Assembly: GCF_014750685.1 (NCBI RefSeq) | Contig: NZ_JAAXGE010000007.1 | Coordinates: forward strand, 124,001-188,000 | Direction of reading: 5' to 3' | From: Bacteroides sp. GM023 | GTDB taxonomy: Bacteria; Bacteroidota; Bacteroidia; Bacteroidales; Bacteroidaceae | Length of the DNA: 64,000 nucleotides | In this document: piece after piece, positions 26,168 to 35,300 of the stretch | Position numbering within the stretch: position 1 is the stretch's first letter | How the letters are laid out: the number at the start of each line of letters is the position of its first letter | Notes under the pieces: generated by a model | The model's input: the letters and a program-made list of their open reading frames with translations, nothing else | Databases searched by the model: none | Told to the model about the DNA's origin: nothing | Position numbers and translations under genes: made by a program

Positions 26168-26608
26168 TCAGTTCAGATTTATTTTTATTATTCCTTTTTT
26201 CTTCTTCTTTGCTCCTTTGATTCCTTGAAAGAAATCCAGATAGGAGATATTCAGCCCTGCATAAAGACTATATAGAAATAATTCTCCTTTGAATTTTTGT
26301 TTTTGCGTTTCCCTCAGTTTATGATCGTCTGTTAGGAGCAGGCAAGGTTCTTGCTTTTTCAGTATCTTAAGAGACTCTGCACTTCCTTTGAAACAGGCAT
26401 CCCAGTCGTCGGGCTCCAATTTGTTGGTTACGAAGCTGCCGTCTATATAGATAGCTTCGCAACCACAATTCTTAAGAATATGAATAACCTGAAGCAATCC
26501 ATCCAACAGTTCTTTGCGTTTGGGACTGAATCCGAAGAAATCTTCAAATTCATCCCAACTGAGAGTGTGAATTCCTTCAGGCAGGTATCCTTCTTTATTA
26601 AATTCCAT
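26168..26608 (-). CDS. DUF6932-like small nucleotidyltransferase (possible toxin)
   Basis: A 146-residue protein. The segment around 56-71 (DGSFVTNKLEPDDWDACF) has the minimal nucleotidyltransferase pattern: Gly57-Ser58, then Pro66-Asp67-Asp68-x-Asp70. The N-terminal EGIHTLSWDEFEDFFG resembles DUF6932 proteins. A lysine-rich segment lies near the C-terminus. It is the first gene of the operon, with a promoter word only 24 bp upstream of its ATG. Small nucleotidyltransferases of this kind can AMPylate or add nucleotides to RNA in toxin-antitoxin systems; the target here is unknown. Confidence 0.7.
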   Translation of the reverse strand: MEFNKEGYLPEGIHTLSWDEFEDFFGFSPKRKELLDGLLQVIHILKNCGCEAIYIDGSFVTNKLEPDDWDACFKGSAESLKILKKQEPCLLLTDDHKLRETQKQKFKGELFLYSLYAGLNISYLDFFQGIKGAKKKKKGIIKINLN

Positions 26609-26631
26609 ATTAACACATCATATCTGTTGTG

Positions 26632-26639
26632 CAAATATA
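26632..26639 (-). promoter_or_regulatory. promoter -7 word for the nucleotidyltransferase/XRE/ATPase operon
   Basis: Read on the minus strand this is TATATTTG, an exact TAnnTTTG match, ending 23 bp before the ATG at 26608. The -33 region is weak. It implies that the three-gene operon is transcribed independently of the GH144 gene upstream. Confidence 0.5.
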
Positions 26640-26672
26640 GGAAAAAGATTGGGATATTGAATCGTTCATGAT

Positions 26673-28073
26673 TTATTTCTGTCTCACATCTTGCTTGTTG
26701 GTATTAAAACCAAGTTTTGTTAATCCGGCTTGTACGTCGGGATGGCTCATGAAGAGTTTCCATAACAATCCGGTACGGTAGTTCTCGATCATGACTGCAA
26801 TAGGGCCCTGGTCGATGGCAAGGTAACGTTGAGGATACCAGTTGTCTGTTTCACTGAAAGCATCGTAGAATCCGAAAGGACCGAACACTTTGTCACCCAT
26901 GTTGTACAGATGGCGCATTACCTGCATGGACTCCTCCGGCGTGTAGACAATGGATGAAAGTGCGGCGGTAGGAGAGATGACACCCTTATCATCCTGTTCA
27001 TTGGGTGAATGAGCGGCATATCCGTCTACGGAGTAACTGGCAGTCAGTCCCCAGCAATCGGGTCCGAAACCTTTGTAATGTTTGGGGTTGCGGATGCAAT
27101 AGGCACGGTTTACTAACGTCAGGTTACGCATTTCGTGGAAATAACTGGGGCAATATTCATCTTTCAGTCCCACAGGGTCAAGTCCGAGGAAAGAATATTG
27201 TGCCCAGAAAAGCGGTCCGGCTTCCGTTCCCTGATAGCGGAGATGCAGTTCGATTCCTTCTACTTTGTGTGGAGAGACGATTGCGCCGTTCTGTGCCCAT
27301 CCGTCGTGGTAGACGGCGGCAGGTACTCCGTGCGTCGGCGAAGCGGCAGCAAGAATATACATAATCATGCATTCGTTGTAGCCATGAACGGGGAAATCCA
27401 TTTCCCAACCATACGTAGGACTCCAATGCCAGTAAAGCACGTTCTGTCCACCTTTCCGGTACCAGTTCCAGTCTACATCACGCCATATCTGGTCGATACG
27501 TTGGGCGAGTGCCTTTTCTTTCTCGTTTCCGTTTACATAATATTGGTACACGGCAAGAAGTCCCTGGATAAGGAACGCGGTTTCCACGAGGTCACCTCCG
27601 TTGTCTTTCTGTCCGAAAGGTTTCACCTTTCCGGTGTCGCCATACCACCAGTGCGGATAAGCTCCGTGAAAGCGATCGGCCTTCTCAAGGAAGGAGACGA
27701 TGCGCTCCATGCGTGCCAATCCTTCTTCACGGGTGACGTAGCCACGGTCAATGCCCGCAAGGATAGCCATGATGCCGAAACCGCTGCCGCCGGAAGTGAC
27801 TACGTTGGCGTCATTCTGCGGATACTCTCCGTCTACATGATAACGTTCGGGAGCCAGACCGCTATTTGGTTCGGCACCTTCCCAAAAGTAGAGGAAAGTC
27901 CTTCGCTGAACCGTATCCATTAATGCATCGTCCGTCAATGAGTCGGTAGCGGCAGAAAGGTTGTCACTTTTGCTTTTCCCTTTACAGCTCTGGAAAGTCA
28001 GAGCGATGGCAGATAGAAGCAGCATGAGCGGAAGTGCGCTCATCACTGCGATTCTTTTATATTTATCGTTCAT
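26673..28073 (-). CDS. GH144-type glucoamylase-family lipoprotein (endo-beta-1,2-glucanase)
   Basis: A 466-residue lipoprotein (Cys30 after FQS). The start was set at ATG 28073 because the ORF's earlier start is a TTG. The body, FLYFWEGAEPNSGLAPER with VVTSGGSGFGIMAILAGIDRG and later YNECMIMYILAAASP and GFYDAFSETDNWYPQRYLAIDQGPIAVMIENY, is the PF10091 glucoamylase-like alpha/alpha barrel. In Bacteroidota, members beside a GH3 beta-glucosidase are GH144 enzymes cleaving beta-1,2-glucan to sophorooligosaccharides. It ends the PUL operon, 111 bp after the GH3 gene. The family is secure; endo versus exo action cannot be decided from sequence. Confidence 0.85.
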   Translation of the reverse strand: MNDKYKRIAVMSALPLMLLLSAIALTFQSCKGKSKSDNLSAATDSLTDDALMDTVQRRTFLYFWEGAEPNSGLAPERYHVDGEYPQNDANVVTSGGSGFGIMAILAGIDRGYVTREEGLARMERIVSFLEKADRFHGAYPHWWYGDTGKVKPFGQKDNGGDLVETAFLIQGLLAVYQYYVNGNEKEKALAQRIDQIWRDVDWNWYRKGGQNVLYWHWSPTYGWEMDFPVHGYNECMIMYILAAASPTHGVPAAVYHDGWAQNGAIVSPHKVEGIELHLRYQGTEAGPLFWAQYSFLGLDPVGLKDEYCPSYFHEMRNLTLVNRAYCIRNPKHYKGFGPDCWGLTASYSVDGYAAHSPNEQDDKGVISPTAALSSIVYTPEESMQVMRHLYNMGDKVFGPFGFYDAFSETDNWYPQRYLAIDQGPIAVMIENYRTGLLWKLFMSHPDVQAGLTKLGFNTNKQDVRQK

Positions 28074-28098
28074 AATCAAGGTAATAATTTATTGGATT

Positions 28099-28178
28099 AG
28101 GCACGGATTACACGGATTACGCTGTTGTTTTATGTAACCACAGTTCCTAAAACCGTGAAATCCGTGTAATCCGTGCCT
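28099..28178. repeat. 20-bp perfect inverted repeat between GH3 and GH144 genes
   Basis: Arms 28099-28118 and 28159-28178, with GGCACGGATTACACGGATT in the left arm and a 40-nt loop. The CGGATTA word is itself repeated inside each arm. Similar words recur between genes in Bacteroides genomes as I recall. It may act as an mRNA-processing or stabilising hairpin; no T run follows, so a simple terminator is unlikely. Confidence 0.85.
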
Positions 28179-28184
28179 GAAAGT

Positions 28185-30500
28185 TTAGTTCAACGTAAAT
28201 TTCGCAGTTTTCACATCCCGGCTGTTTGTACCTATCATCACTTCAAAGTCACCCGGCTCGGCTACCAGTTGAAGGTCATAGTTATAGTATCTCAACATTT
28301 CAGGAGCAATCTTGAAACGGACAATCTTCATTTCTCCCGGTTCCAGGAATATCTTTTCAAAACCTTTCAGTTCCTTTACGGGACGGGTGCTGCTGCCGAC
28401 TATATCACGGATATAGAGTTGTACGACTTCCGTTCCGGGCCATGTGCCGGTATTGGTAACCTCCACGGCTGCGGTCAGCGAACCGTTCATATCCATGGTA
28501 GAATTGCTCAAATCAATGTCACTGTAAGAGAAGGTAGTATAAGAAAGTCCGTATCCGAACGGATAGAGCGGTTCATTATCCACATCCAGATAGTTGCTGC
28601 GGAACTTCTCGAACCATTTGCCTTCTTTCAATGGACGTCCCGTATTTTTATGTGCATAGTAAAGAGGAATCTGGCCGACATTCTTCGGGAAAGTCATCGT
28701 CAGCTTACCACCCGGATTGACATAACCGAAGAGAGCGTCGCCGATGGCATAAGCCGCTTCACTACCTCCGAACCATACATTCAGAATGGCAGGCACGTGT
28801 TCCTGCTCCCAGTTCAGCGTCAGCGGGCGACCGGTGAACAGTACAAGCACTACCGGCTTCCCTGTTTTTACTAATTCTTTCAACAAGTTCTGCTGCACAT
28901 CAGGGATATTCAGTTCTGTACGACTGCTGCTCTCACCACTCATTTCCGAAGATTCTCCAAGAGCTGCGATGATAATATCCGACTGGCGGGCTACGTTCAG
29001 AGCTTCGTCCAGCAACTGCTGGTCGGTGCGGTTATCACGATTCAGTGAACGGCCGAACATTGTTGCCCGTTCTTCGTAAGCGGCATCGCTAATCAGATTG
29101 CTTCCTTTGGCATACCTGATATTCGCTTTTCCGGCAGTCATTTCTTTCAGACCTTCTACCAATGAAGGAGAACGGTCGAGCACGGCAGCTACGCTCCATG
29201 TACCCGGCATATTGCTCCGGCTGTTGGCTAACGGGCCGATGACAGCGATATTACCTTTGGGATTGAAAGGAAGAAGAGGTTCCGAAGGGGAACCCGGATG
29301 CAGCGTCACGTTGTCGTTCTTTAAGAGGACGAAACTTTCTGCTGCGATTCTGCGGGCTGCGTCACGGTGCGCTTTCGTAAAGATGTCGCGTGCCGGGCGT
29401 TTCGGGTCGCAATATTTATAAGGGTTATCAAACAAACCGAGTTTGTATTTGGCTTCCAGGATGCGGCGGCAAGCCGTGTTCAATGTTTCCATAGAAACTT
29501 TGCCTTCCTGAACGGATTTCTTCATTGTTCCTACAAAACCTTCGCTTACCATGTCCATATCGACTCCGGCATTGATGGCACGTGCGGATACTGTTTGCAG
29601 GTCGCCGATACCATGGTCTATCATTTCAGAAATACCTGTATAGTCGGTTACAACGAAACCATTAAAGCCCCATTGTCCGCGCAGAATATCTGTCATCAGC
29701 CATTTGTTGGCAGTGGCGGGTACACCGTCTACTTCGTTGAACGAGGCCATCACGCTGCCTACACCGGCTTCAACTGCTGCTTCATAAGGCAGCATATAAT
29801 CGTTGAACATCCGCTGGCGGCTCATGTCTACGGTGTTGTAGTCACGTCCTGCTTCGCCTGCGCCATACAAGGCAAAGTGTTTCACGCAAGCCATGATTTC
29901 ATCGTTGCGCAGCATATTCTTTCCCTGATAACCGCGTACCATTGCTTCGGCAATCATGGCGCCGAGGAACGGGTCTTCACCGCTTCCCTCGGATACACGT
30001 CCCCAACGAGGGTCGCGTGAAATGTCCACCATCGGACTGAATGTCCATGAGATACCGTCGGCACTGGCTTCTACGGCTGCGATACGGGCAGACTCTTCGA
30101 TAGCTGCCATATCCCAGGTACAAGATAATCCGAGTGGGATAGGGAACATTGTCTCGTATCCGTGGATAACGTCCATACCAAACAACAATGGAATACCCAA
30201 GCGGGATTCTTCCACAGCCTGCTTTTGTACTTCACGTATCTTTTCCACTCCTTTCAGGTTGAATAAACCTCCTACTTCGCCTTGCTTGATTTTGGCGGCA
30301 ATATCGCTGCTTTTGGCTTGTCCGGTGGTGATTTCTCCGGTGACGGGGAGATTTAACTGTCCTATTTTTTCTTCCAATGTCATCTTATTCATCAGTACAT
30401 CGATGAAGCGATTCATGTCCTGTGGCGACTTCTGTGCCGACGCGGTCAGAAGACCTGCGGAAAATAATAGGATGGATAAACTTAACTTCTTGTATATCAT
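28185..30500 (-). CDS. GH3 beta-glucosidase (beta-1,2-glucooligosaccharide type)
   Basis: A 771-residue secreted enzyme with a signal peptide (LTASAQKS). GH3 N-domain features include FSPMVDISRDPRWGR and VKHFALYGAGEAGRDYNTV, with nucleophile Asp286 in GFVVTDYTGIS. The GH3 C-domain carries AALGESSEMSGESSSR with a candidate acid/base Glu, followed by a fibronectin-III-like end. Beside a GH144 gene and SusC/D, the arrangement resembles the B. thetaiotaomicron BT_3566-BT_3569 locus, whose GH3 (BT_3567) hydrolyses sophorooligosaccharides. It is third in the operon after SusC and SusD. Confidence 0.9.
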   Translation of the reverse strand: MIYKKLSLSILLFSAGLLTASAQKSPQDMNRFIDVLMNKMTLEEKIGQLNLPVTGEITTGQAKSSDIAAKIKQGEVGGLFNLKGVEKIREVQKQAVEESRLGIPLLFGMDVIHGYETMFPIPLGLSCTWDMAAIEESARIAAVEASADGISWTFSPMVDISRDPRWGRVSEGSGEDPFLGAMIAEAMVRGYQGKNMLRNDEIMACVKHFALYGAGEAGRDYNTVDMSRQRMFNDYMLPYEAAVEAGVGSVMASFNEVDGVPATANKWLMTDILRGQWGFNGFVVTDYTGISEMIDHGIGDLQTVSARAINAGVDMDMVSEGFVGTMKKSVQEGKVSMETLNTACRRILEAKYKLGLFDNPYKYCDPKRPARDIFTKAHRDAARRIAAESFVLLKNDNVTLHPGSPSEPLLPFNPKGNIAVIGPLANSRSNMPGTWSVAAVLDRSPSLVEGLKEMTAGKANIRYAKGSNLISDAAYEERATMFGRSLNRDNRTDQQLLDEALNVARQSDIIIAALGESSEMSGESSSRTELNIPDVQQNLLKELVKTGKPVVLVLFTGRPLTLNWEQEHVPAILNVWFGGSEAAYAIGDALFGYVNPGGKLTMTFPKNVGQIPLYYAHKNTGRPLKEGKWFEKFRSNYLDVDNEPLYPFGYGLSYTTFSYSDIDLSNSTMDMNGSLTAAVEVTNTGTWPGTEVVQLYIRDIVGSSTRPVKELKGFEKIFLEPGEMKIVRFKIAPEMLRYYNYDLQLVAEPGDFEVMIGTNSRDVKTAKFTLN

Positions 30501-30558
30501 ATCATTATATCTATTTCAGTATTCTTTCTATAAAGCCCTCCTTATACGCTGAATGTCC

Positions 30559-30636
30559 GGCACCGAGGAAGGCATCGTTCGGCACCGAGGAACAGTAGTT
30601 CCGGCACCGAGGAAACAACCGTTCGGCACCGGGGAA
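30559..30636 (+). repeat. period-22 GGCACCGAGGAA array between susD-like and GH3 genes
   Basis: Four copies of GGCACCGAGGAA begin at exactly 30559, 30581, 30603 and 30625 (the last reads GGCACCGGGGAA). Alternate copies are flanked by GTTC or TTCC, allowing 4-bp hairpins with the GAAC/GGAA end. The array fills the space immediately after the SusD stop codon at 30642. Confidence 0.9.
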
Positions 30637-30641
30637 CTTTC

Positions 30642-32174
30642 TTATTGGTAATCGGGATTCTGTACCAGCACTCCTTTTGACTTGTCAATCTCCGTTTGGG
30701 GCAGAGGCAGTAGTGCGTTTTTGTCCTGATAATTTGTTTTACCGGCTGCGTGCAATACTTCTTTGGCGATGCCCCAGCGAACCAGGTCATAGAAACGGTC
30801 GAATTCCATGCCCAGTTCCACACGACGTTCGTGACGGATAGCTTCGCGCAGTTCGCCCTGGTCGTTCGTTGTGATTTTAGGTAATATATTGGTGTTAGTA
30901 CCTCTGGCACGTGCACGTACTTGTTCCAGATAATCTACTGCTTCTCCGGGAATTCCCTTCTCATTGGCTGATTCGGCACCCATCAGCAGTACGTCTGCAT
31001 AGCGGATTAGGCGGATATTCACCCAAAATCCCTTGTTCGTATATTCTTTACGTAAGGCAGGGTCGGTATAAGCTTTTTTGTTGAAGTAAGCGCCTATTGC
31101 CGGAGAAACCGGGGATTCTCCGTAAGGTTCGTTGGTGTTTTCCGGGGTGATAGGCTCATCATCCGATTTACGGAAGTAGAGTAGAGTGGCATTCTTACGT
31201 GGGTCGCCTTGTTCGTAGGCTTGTGCCATGTACTCTGTTGCCATATTCCATCCCCAGCCTAAGTCCCACTGGCCTGCTCCACGTACACCTTGCACTTCAC
31301 AGAACTGGCTGCCGATAACGTCACTTTGAGGAAGAGCGGCGGTAGCGGTACATTGTAATTCGAAGATAGAACCACCGTTGTTTTCACCTTCATCCGTGAA
31401 TATTTCATTATACGGGGTTTTCAGGTTATAAAGCCCTTTTTTAATGACGTCGGTAGAGGCGGTATACATATTGTTCCAGTCGTTACGCATCATATAAGTA
31501 CGTGCGTGCAGGGAACGTGCGGCTCCCCAGGTCAGACGTCCGGTGTATTCGGTATTCCATGTTTCGGGCAGAGACTCTTCCGCTGTTTTCAGGTCAGCGT
31601 CTATCTGCTCGTAGATTTTATCGACGGTCGTTTTCGGAATATTGGCTTCCGATGCATCGTTGATTTTATAAGTTACGAGAGGTACTTCTCCGAAAGCTCT
31701 TACCAGGTTGAAGTAACAGTAAGCGCGGAAGAAAGATGCTTCTCCTTTATTGATAATATCTTCGGCTTCCGTCTGTCCTGCTGTCTCTTTTTCGGCGATG
31801 GCGGTAAGTATGTCATTACATTGGTAGATGATGGCATAATTCCTTCCCCAGTAGGCACCCAGCAAACCGTTGGTCGGTGTATAAACGAAGTCGTCATACA
31901 TTTCGGCTACGTCGGAACCGTCACTGGATATACTTCCTTTTTCCGCATCCTCGGAACGAAGGCTGTGGATAGCAAATGCAGGAGGTCCGGCAGTAACGTC
32001 GTAGTTACGCATCAATGTGTAGACATTATAAATCTTACCGTTGACGAGTGCGTTCGGATTATCATCCTCGGTGAACTGTCCTTGCGGACTACGGTCCAGG
32101 AAGTCACTACAGCTACCCAGGAACAATGCGGTAGCAGCAATAAAGGCTGAAAATATATATTTATCTAGTTTCAT
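30642..32174 (-). CDS. SusD/RagB-family outer-membrane lipoprotein (beta-1,2-glucan PUL)
   Basis: A 510-residue lipoprotein, lipobox LGSC with Cys22, then DFLDRSPQGQFTEDD, the usual SusD start. Helical TPR-like blocks include AEDIINKGEASFFRAYCYFNLV and ADVLLMGAESANEKG. The C-terminal GMEFDRFYDLVRWG is diagnostic of the family. The start is 32174: the open frame extends upstream only because the 33-bp repeats (11 codons each) contain no stop. It binds glycan at the cell surface as partner of the SusC-like transporter encoded just upstream. Confidence 0.9.
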   Translation of the reverse strand: MKLDKYIFSAFIAATALFLGSCSDFLDRSPQGQFTEDDNPNALVNGKIYNVYTLMRNYDVTAGPPAFAIHSLRSEDAEKGSISSDGSDVAEMYDDFVYTPTNGLLGAYWGRNYAIIYQCNDILTAIAEKETAGQTEAEDIINKGEASFFRAYCYFNLVRAFGEVPLVTYKINDASEANIPKTTVDKIYEQIDADLKTAEESLPETWNTEYTGRLTWGAARSLHARTYMMRNDWNNMYTASTDVIKKGLYNLKTPYNEIFTDEGENNGGSIFELQCTATAALPQSDVIGSQFCEVQGVRGAGQWDLGWGWNMATEYMAQAYEQGDPRKNATLLYFRKSDDEPITPENTNEPYGESPVSPAIGAYFNKKAYTDPALRKEYTNKGFWVNIRLIRYADVLLMGAESANEKGIPGEAVDYLEQVRARARGTNTNILPKITTNDQGELREAIRHERRVELGMEFDRFYDLVRWGIAKEVLHAAGKTNYQDKNALLPLPQTEIDKSKGVLVQNPDYQ

Positions 32175-32208
32175 ATAATTATTAGTTTTAAAAATTGAAG
32201 TTATATTC

Positions 32209-32340
32209 CGCATGGAAACTTGGCAGTGGTGCCTCACCACCCGCATGGAAACTTGGCAGTGGTGTCTCATCACCCGCATGGAAACTTGGGTGTGGTGTCT
32301 CATCACCCGCATGGAAACTTGGGTGTGGTGCCTCACCACT
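32209..32340 (+). repeat. four tandem 33-bp repeats between susC-like and susD-like genes
   Basis: Units 32209-32241, 32242-32274, 32275-32307 and 32308-32340; GGAAAC begins at 32214, 32247, 32280 and 32313. Each unit holds a hairpin of the form GTGGTGcctCACCAC, perfect in units 1 and 4 and with one changed pair in units 2 and 3. The last unit touches the SusC stop codon (32339-32341). Confidence 0.95.
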
Positions 32341-35300
32341 AGAAAGTTAGGTTGATTCCGAAGGTGTAGACTGCCGGTACGGGATAACTGCCGTTATCTA
32401 CGCCGAATGCGGTAGCCGTGCCACCCAGTTCCGGTGTATATCCGGTGTTATGCTTCCATGTCTTCAGGTTCTGTATGTTGACATAAACTTTCAGGGCTTG
32501 CAGGCGTATTTTGGCGAGTAAGCTCTTGTCGAAAGAGTAGGCTAGTTGTACATTACGGATACGGAAGAATTTACCGTTCTCGATGTAATAATCCGAGTTC
32601 ATTGTATTGATGGAATGTTTGGTATTCAGCAACGGTTGGCTGTTTGAAGTACCTTCTCCGTGCCAACGGTCCATGCGTTGTGCCAGGTAGTTGAATTGGG
32701 CAAAGTTGTAATTATCCCAGGTGCGATAAATTTTGTTTCCGCCTTGTCCCATCATGTCAATGCCCAGCGACCAGTTCTTGTAGTCCACTCCGAGAGAGAA
32801 ACCGTAAGTCACCTTCGGCGTCGGGTTACCTATCATTGTACGGTCTTCCGGGGTAATCTTTCCGTCACCATTTACGTCGGCGAATTTCAGGTCACCGGGG
32901 GTAACTGTGGCGAGGGTATTCTCGGGAGAAGAGTTGATGTCAGCCTGTGACTGATAAACACCTGCCACCTTATATCCATAGAAGTATCCGATAGGATAAC
33001 CTGCCATCGTATAACTCTGCTGCTTATCTCCGGCAATGATAGAATATCCGTCCTGAACGAGGCTCTTTACCTCATTCTTGATGGTAGTAAGGTTGGCACT
33101 AACGGAATAACCCCATTCGCCGATTCGGTCACGCCAGGTTACTGCCATTTCCACACCTTTGTTCTGAATCTGTCCCAAGTTACCGATGCCGGGGATAGTT
33201 CCTGAAATACCGGGAACTTCAGCGAGCAAGTCTTTGGTATTCTTCATGTAATATACACCCTCGAAGTGCAAGCGGTTGCGAAGCAGATTCGTTTCAAAGC
33301 CGGCTTCCCAGGCTTCCACCTTTTCCCAGCGAAGATTCGGGTTGGGCAGATAGGCAAGCTGGTATCCCGGATAAATGATAGAAGGCCGTCCGAACACTGC
33401 TGAATAAGCATTGGTCAATAACGGTTCGGCAGGATAGGCTTTATCCAGGTTCTGATTACCCAATGTACCGTAAGATGCCTTGATTTTCAACATGTCCAGC
33501 CACTTGATATCTTTCATGAATTCCTCTTCACTCATCAGCCAGCCGCCGCCCAGTGAGAAGAAGTTCTGCCATTCGTTGCCTGTATAGGAGAAGGCAGAAG
33601 AGCCGTCCCGGCGGAATGAACCATTGAACAGATATTTGCCTTTATAATTATAGATGACACGTGCAAGCATAGACAGGGTGCTGCGTTCCCATTGCGTACT
33701 ACCATTGGTGGCAGTAGCAGCATCTCCGATGCTGACAAACCATTTGTCCGGGTCATCGGGAATGACTAAGCCTACTCCCTGTTTGCGTGCTCCGTCCAGT
33801 CGGCTCAATGAGTTATAATAGGTCGTAAAGCCCGCAGTGGCTGTCAGGTTATGATTCCCGTTATCAAAGCTGTTGGTATATGTCAGTACGTAGTCACTCT
33901 GCACTTTCGTTTCAGTTTCCTTGAACTGGCTGACTTCCGTCTTTCCTGTACCCAAAGTAGAAACATCTCCTTTCACCGTAGAGTCGTACACTTTGATAAT
34001 AGGAGTGTATGTCCGTCCGTTATTGGATGCATAATCCATGGAGAATGTCGCCCTGAAATTGAAATGTTTCAGAAAATCCACTTCGCCGAAGATATTTCCC
34101 GATGCACGGTAGTTCTCGGCTTTGGTAGTATTGGCTTTCAGTCCGACGTCTACCATCGGGTTGTTAATCTGTGCTTTCTGAAACTCGGGTAAAGAGGTAT
34201 ATAGCCCATATTCGTTGTTATATACCGGAGCGATAGGAGTGGCGCGAAGTGCGTTCAATACCTGTTTGGAATCCGCAGGGAGCATACGTGCACCGTTAAA
34301 TTGGAAACCGACTTTCAGGTAATCTGTGATTTTATAGTCATTGCTGGCATTGATAGTCACCTTGCTGAATTTCTCATGCTCGATGTTACCTTGCTCATAA
34401 GAATAACCTACACCCAGGTAGAAACTATGTTTGGGTGAAGCGCCTGTGATACTTATATTATTGTTGGTGATAAAGGCTGTCTGGAAAATCTCGTCCTGCC
34501 AGTCGGTGTTTGCATCCCAGCCGGTATAATCGAACGGAGCATCTCCTTGATTGGCAAGCTGCTCGTTATACAACTCTTTGAATTGCGAGGCATTCACCAT
34601 TTTCACCTTATCCACTACTTTCTTGAAGCCGAAGGAGGTGTTTATATTCACCAATGTCTGTCCTTCTTTCGCTTTCTTGGTGGTGATGATAATAACACCG
34701 TTCGCACCACGGACACCGAAGATGGCCAGAGATGACGGGTCTTTCAGAATCTCCATAGACTCGATATCCTCAGGGTTGAGGAAGTTGATATTATCGTTGA
34801 ATAGTCCGTCAACGATATACAGAGGTTTGTATCCGTTGATAGAGTTTGTACCGCGAATACGGATTTCCGGGTCGGAACCGGCACGTCCGGAGTTTACAAT
34901 TTGTACACCTGCCACCTTGCCTTGCAGGGAAGAAAGCGGATTTGTAGCCGGCTTATTGGCTATTTCTTCTCCTTTGACGTTGGTGATAGAACCTGTCAAG
35001 TCTCTTTTCTTTGCACTACCGTATCCGATAACGACTGTTTCGGCTAGTACTTGCGAGTCTTCTTTCAAGGTGACGTTGATAACGTTCTGTGCTCCCACTT
35101 TGATGCTTTGTGAAGTCATACCTACGTATGAAAATACAAGTACGTCTTCCGGAGTGACGGAGATTGAATATTTACCGTCCATATCCGTGATGGTTCCGGT
35201 GGAAGTTCCTTGTACGAGTACCGATGCACCGATTAATGGCTCATTGGCAGCATCCGTCACTGTTCCTGTCACCGTCTTTGTCTGTGCAAAGGCAGCTGCG

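Noticed and set aside
27135..27923. Long rightward open frame (262 codons) across the GH144 gene
   Set aside because: Antisense to a clearly recognised enzyme, no domain, no ribosome-binding site or promoter word.
29367..30020. Rightward 217-codon frame within the GH3 gene
   Set aside because: Shadow of the GH3 coding strand; composition is Cys/His-rich noise.
32175..32339. N-terminal extension of the SusD-like protein through the 33-bp repeats
   Set aside because: The repeats lack stops by length (11 codons), but the lipoprotein signal begins at 32174, and an extension would bury the lipobox.
32209..32340. CRISPR array
   Set aside because: Units are directly adjacent with no unique spacers, and no cas genes are present.
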